Below are positions 20,355 through 22,663 of a stretch of DNA of 22,663 nt, in pieces. Location of the stretch: the NCBI GenBank assembly GCA_964247295.1, contig CAXTTV010000065.1, positions 1 through 22,663 of the forward strand. Direction: 5' to 3'. A model generated the notes under the pieces. The model was given only the letters and a program-made list of their open reading frames with translations, had not been told where the DNA came from and searched no databases. The first letter of the stretch is position 1. Each line of letters opens with the position of its first letter. The position numbers and the translations under genes are program-made. Origin of the DNA: CAXTTV01 sp964247295. Lineage in GTDB: Bacteria > Chloroflexota > Ktedonobacteria > Ktedonobacterales > Ktedonobacteraceae.

Positions 20355-21719
20355 ATGCCGAAAGATCTTTTTCCACTCCCTCCAGGCCCTAAAGGCGAAC
20401 CGTTTCTTGGTAACGCGAAAGATTTTGTGGATGAGCCACTGGCATATCTTCAACAGGCCGCGAAAGATCATGGCGATGTGATGCTGATCCGTCTGGGCTT
20501 TGTCAAAATTTTTGTTTTAAGCCACCCCGACTATATTGAACAGGTGCTGGTCAATAACGCGAAAAATTATACGAAGTCAAAGTTTACCCAACGCAAGAAA
20601 AGTCTGTTTGGTAATGGCCTGATCTTTAGTGAAGGCTCTTTCTGGCTCAGACAGCGCCGCCTGATGCAACCTGCATTCCACTATAAACAGATCGCCTACT
20701 ATAGTGAAACCATGGTTTCACTTACCCAACGCATGCTCACTCAGTGGACCAACGGGCAGCAGATAAGTATCCATGATCAGATGATGCAGCTTAGTCTGGA
20801 GATTGTGGTAAAAAATCTATTCAGTACCGATAATACCGGGGACGCAGAGGAGGTTGGGGCAGCCCTGAATACGATCGTGGATCAGGTGAGCTCAGCGGCG
20901 GTCAGCCCACTAGCCCTGCTCCCAGATTGGCTCCCGACCCCTGACAATCTTCGCTACAACCGGGCCCTGGCAAAAATCGATCGGATTATTCAAAAAATCA
21001 TTCAGGAACACCGCCAACATACCGAGGCTGGTCTGGATCTCCTTTCAATGCTGCTTCAGGCAGAGGATGAAGATGGCAGTCACCTCACAGATAAACAGCT
21101 CCGCGATGAGGTAATTAATCTCTATATCGCGGGCCATGAGACTACGGCTCTGGCCTTGACCTATAGCTGGCTTTTACTTGCCCAGAACCCAGTAGCGGAG
21201 GCAACACTGCACTCAGAGCTCGATCATGCCCTCCAGGGCCGCACCCCTACTATGGCAGATCTCTCTAATCTTCCATACACAGAGCAGATTGTCACTGAAG
21301 CGCTACGCCTCTATCCTCCCGTCTGGGGGATCTTCCGGGATAGCAAAGATACTGATCAGATCGGGGGCTACACTGTTCCTCCTAAAACTATTATTATGCT
21401 CCCTACATGGAACCTCCACCATGATCCTCGCTTTTTTGAGGACCCGATGCAGTTCCGTCCCGAACGCTGGCAGAAAGACCAGAAGCACTCCATTCCACGT
21501 TACGCTTATTTTCCCTTTGGCGGCGGACAACGTCTCTGTATTGGAAATATCTTCGCAATGGTTGAGGCTCGCTTAATGCTGGCAACAATTGCTCAAAACT
21601 GGTGCTTCTCTCTTCTCCCTGATCCCCCTCTTGAACTGGTTCCAACAATGACGGTCCGCCCAAAACATGGAATTAAGATGATTGCACATCGTCGTGTCAT
21701 ACACGAAAGCAATGATTAA
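20355..21719 (+). CDS. Cytochrome P450
   Basis: A 454-residue soluble haem monooxygenase of normal length. It begins with the proline-rich LPPGPKGEPFLGN, then shows the I-helix oxygen-activation motif AGHETT (259-264), the K-helix ExxR (E315-R318 in EALRLYPP), the PERW motif (FRPERW) and the haem-binding loop FPFGGGQRLCIGN with axial Cys395. There is no fused reductase, so it needs separate ferredoxin/flavodoxin partners, none of which are in the window. Its sequence resembles the CYP102/CYP4-like class often acting on fatty acids or other lipophilic compounds; the substrate is inference. It has its own promoter and is followed after 164 bp by a terminator. Confidence 0.96.
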   Translation: MPKDLFPLPPGPKGEPFLGNAKDFVDEPLAYLQQAAKDHGDVMLIRLGFVKIFVLSHPDYIEQVLVNNAKNYTKSKFTQRKKSLFGNGLIFSEGSFWLRQRRLMQPAFHYKQIAYYSETMVSLTQRMLTQWTNGQQISIHDQMMQLSLEIVVKNLFSTDNTGDAEEVGAALNTIVDQVSSAAVSPLALLPDWLPTPDNLRYNRALAKIDRIIQKIIQEHRQHTEAGLDLLSMLLQAEDEDGSHLTDKQLRDEVINLYIAGHETTALALTYSWLLLAQNPVAEATLHSELDHALQGRTPTMADLSNLPYTEQIVTEALRLYPPVWGIFRDSKDTDQIGGYTVPPKTIIMLPTWNLHHDPRFFEDPMQFRPERWQKDQKHSIPRYAYFPFGGGQRLCIGNIFAMVEARLMLATIAQNWCFSLLPDPPLELVPTMTVRPKHGIKMIAHRRVIHESND

Positions 21720-22036
21720 GTCAACAATCCTTTTTAAGATGTCATCTTACATCAGGTATATTTTTCTTCTCTCATCCCTATCAGAAAACTGTAGCGTCCA
21801 CTACCTTTGTAATGATATCGTCGGTTATGATGGCCCGAAAGCACTGGAGCCCCCTAAATCTTCGCAATTCGCTCCTTCGAGAGAAAAGAGAGCACTTGCA
21901 TCCCCCTCTCTTTTTCGATTTTCAAGCTTTTATTAAAATTGATCTCCTTGTTCGTGTATAAGAGAAGGAATTGTATAAAGCAATATCCACAGATGAAGCT
22001 TTTATTTATTCTCTACAGTAGAGGGGATAGTTCTTT
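21720..22036. other. Intergenic region between P450 and PQQ lipoprotein
   Basis: The 317 bases hold the P450 terminator (21884-21916) and the leader of the lipoprotein gene. TATAAG (21957) and TATAAA (21974) are present, but neither has a -35 box at a proper distance, so I assign no promoter. An open frame that crosses from the P450 end into this region is a shadow frame. Confidence 0.5.
21884..21916 (+). terminator. Terminator of the P450 gene
   Basis: AAAAGAGAG (21884-21892) pairs with CTCTCTTTT (21906-21914), 13-base loop, then TCGATTTTC. The stem is A-T-rich at its base, so it is moderately strong. Confidence 0.65.
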
Positions 22037-22663
22037 ATGCATAGATGCCCTCCTGAGTCAGCTTTTCCTGCTCAGCTCCACAAATCTTTGAGAAGTGGTC
22101 TCTGGCTGCTAACGCTTCTGGCTTTATTAGCGGCTTGTGGCAGTCCAACTACAACCAATACCGCGCAACCAGCGATAGCCCACCCGACAAACGTGAAGTC
22201 GGCTCAGCCTGTACAGTCCGTTAACACAGATTGGCCAACCTATCATCTGGATAAGGCCCGAACTGGATATGTGGCGAATATGCCTGATCCTCAAAAATTG
22301 ACCCAGATCTGGAATACGCATCTGGATGCGGCTGTCTACGCCCAACCTCTGATCATTGGAAAACAGGTAATCGCGGCGACGGAAAATAACACTCTGTACG
22401 CGCTGGATGCTCAAAGCGGCCAGGAGATCTGGCACACGAATGTCGGCACGCCAGTAGCAAAATCTACGCTGCCTTGTGGGAATATCGATCCTCTTGGAAT
22501 TACTGGAACGCCTGTGTATGATCCCGCGACCGGCCTGGTTTTCGCGGTGGCGGAGACGGATGGCTTCGCCCATATGCTGGTCGGAGTGGATCTTCAGAGT
22601 GGGCAGGTAAAGGTGAAACGTGGCGTTGATCCCGATGGCATAAACAGGCAGGTACATCAGCAG
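22037..22663 (+). CDS. PQQ-binding-like beta-propeller lipoprotein (3' end outside window)
   Basis: The first 209 residues are present and the frame is open to the window edge. A lipoprotein signal ends in the lipobox LLAAC with Cys34, followed by a Thr/Pro-rich spacer. From about residue 65 the sequence DWPTYHLDKARTGY is the usual start of PQQ-type propellers, and blade repeats follow (VIAATENNTLYALDAQSGQE, GLVFAVAETDGFAHMLVGVD). Such proteins sit on the outer face of the membrane; some are dehydrogenases and others only structural or binding propellers. The visible part does not decide which. ATG 22037 follows AGGGGA. The opposite-strand open frame of 176 codons here is a shadow. Confidence 0.85.
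   Translation, partial: MHRCPPESAFPAQLHKSLRSGLWLLTLLALLAACGSPTTTNTAQPAIAHPTNVKSAQPVQSVNTDWPTYHLDKARTGYVANMPDPQKLTQIWNTHLDAAVYAQPLIIGKQVIAATENNTLYALDAQSGQEIWHTNVGTPVAKSTLPCGNIDPLGITGTPVYDPATGLVFAVAETDGFAHMLVGVDLQSGQVKVKRGVDPDGINRQVHQQ

Noticed and set aside
22127..22657. A 176-codon minus-strand open frame at the right edge
   Set aside because: It is antisense to a clear PQQ-propeller lipoprotein with signal peptide and blade repeats.

Overview
The window is about 22.7 kb of bacterial chromosome of roughly balanced base composition. It carries some 20 intact genes on both strands, mostly single genes or pairs, with wide, regulation-rich intergenic spaces. I see no rRNA, tRNA, CRISPR array, transposase or phage gene. 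The gene mix is a soil-type heterotroph's: S53 propeptide, TipAS-type MerR regulator, cytochrome P450, DUF1838, CsbD/YsnF stress proteins, DinB, patatin and PQQ-propeller lipoproteins. Strong AGGAGG-type ribosome sites and frequent GTG/TTG (once CTG) starts accompany it. This would suit a Ktedonobacteria-like Chloroflexota, but that placement is inference from gene content. Two runs of ten Ns (3533-3542 and 4335-4344) are assembly gaps. Each breaks the frame of a gene that otherwise looks whole.

Layout. 1-2155: a VOC protein (minus) diverges from an M20 peptidase (plus) whose leader holds a promoter, an early terminator-like hairpin and a hairpin over its Shine-Dalgarno. 2316-2933: a lipoprotein that is a free-standing pro-kumamolisin (S53 propeptide) domain. 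3022-5219: a NUDIX hydrolase, then an Lrp/AsnC regulator tightly coupled to an EamA exporter. 5479-6465: a patatin-like lipase. 6508-8112: stress proteins YsnF-like (minus) and CsbD-like (plus). 8217-9410: an MFS transporter (minus). 9581-9802: a small Cys/His protein with a cross-brace zinc-finger-like spacing. 9947-10700: a MerR regulator overlapping a carboxymuconolactone-decarboxylase-family gene, behind a textbook 19-bp-spacer promoter. 10832-11653: a TipAL-like MerR regulator (minus) that apparently starts with CTG and has its own 19-bp-spacer promoter. 11828-12736: an alpha/beta hydrolase. 12947-14756: transcription terminator Rho and a DinB-like protein, followed by a decayed stress-protein fragment. 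15095-16486: a DEDDh exonuclease meets a DUF554 membrane protein tail to tail with no gap. 16562-19967 (minus): a six-TM HAMP-like membrane protein without output domain, an MFS transporter and a DUF1838 protein. 19968-20354: a divergent intergenic region with a candidate small RNA. 20355-21719: a cytochrome P450. 22037 to the end: a PQQ-propeller lipoprotein cut by the window edge.

How it works together. This is not one pathway. It reads as an accessory or stress-handling region: local regulators sit beside the genes they probably control (Lrp-EamA, MerR-CMD), two general stress proteins lie side by side, and several membrane or secreted proteins probe the surroundings. The least ordinary items are the lone S53 propeptide lipoprotein, the orphan promoter/hairpin/terminator unit before the P450, the structured leader of the M20 peptidase, the two compact MerR promoters (one predicted leaderless, one feeding a CTG start) and the small zinc-binding candidate.
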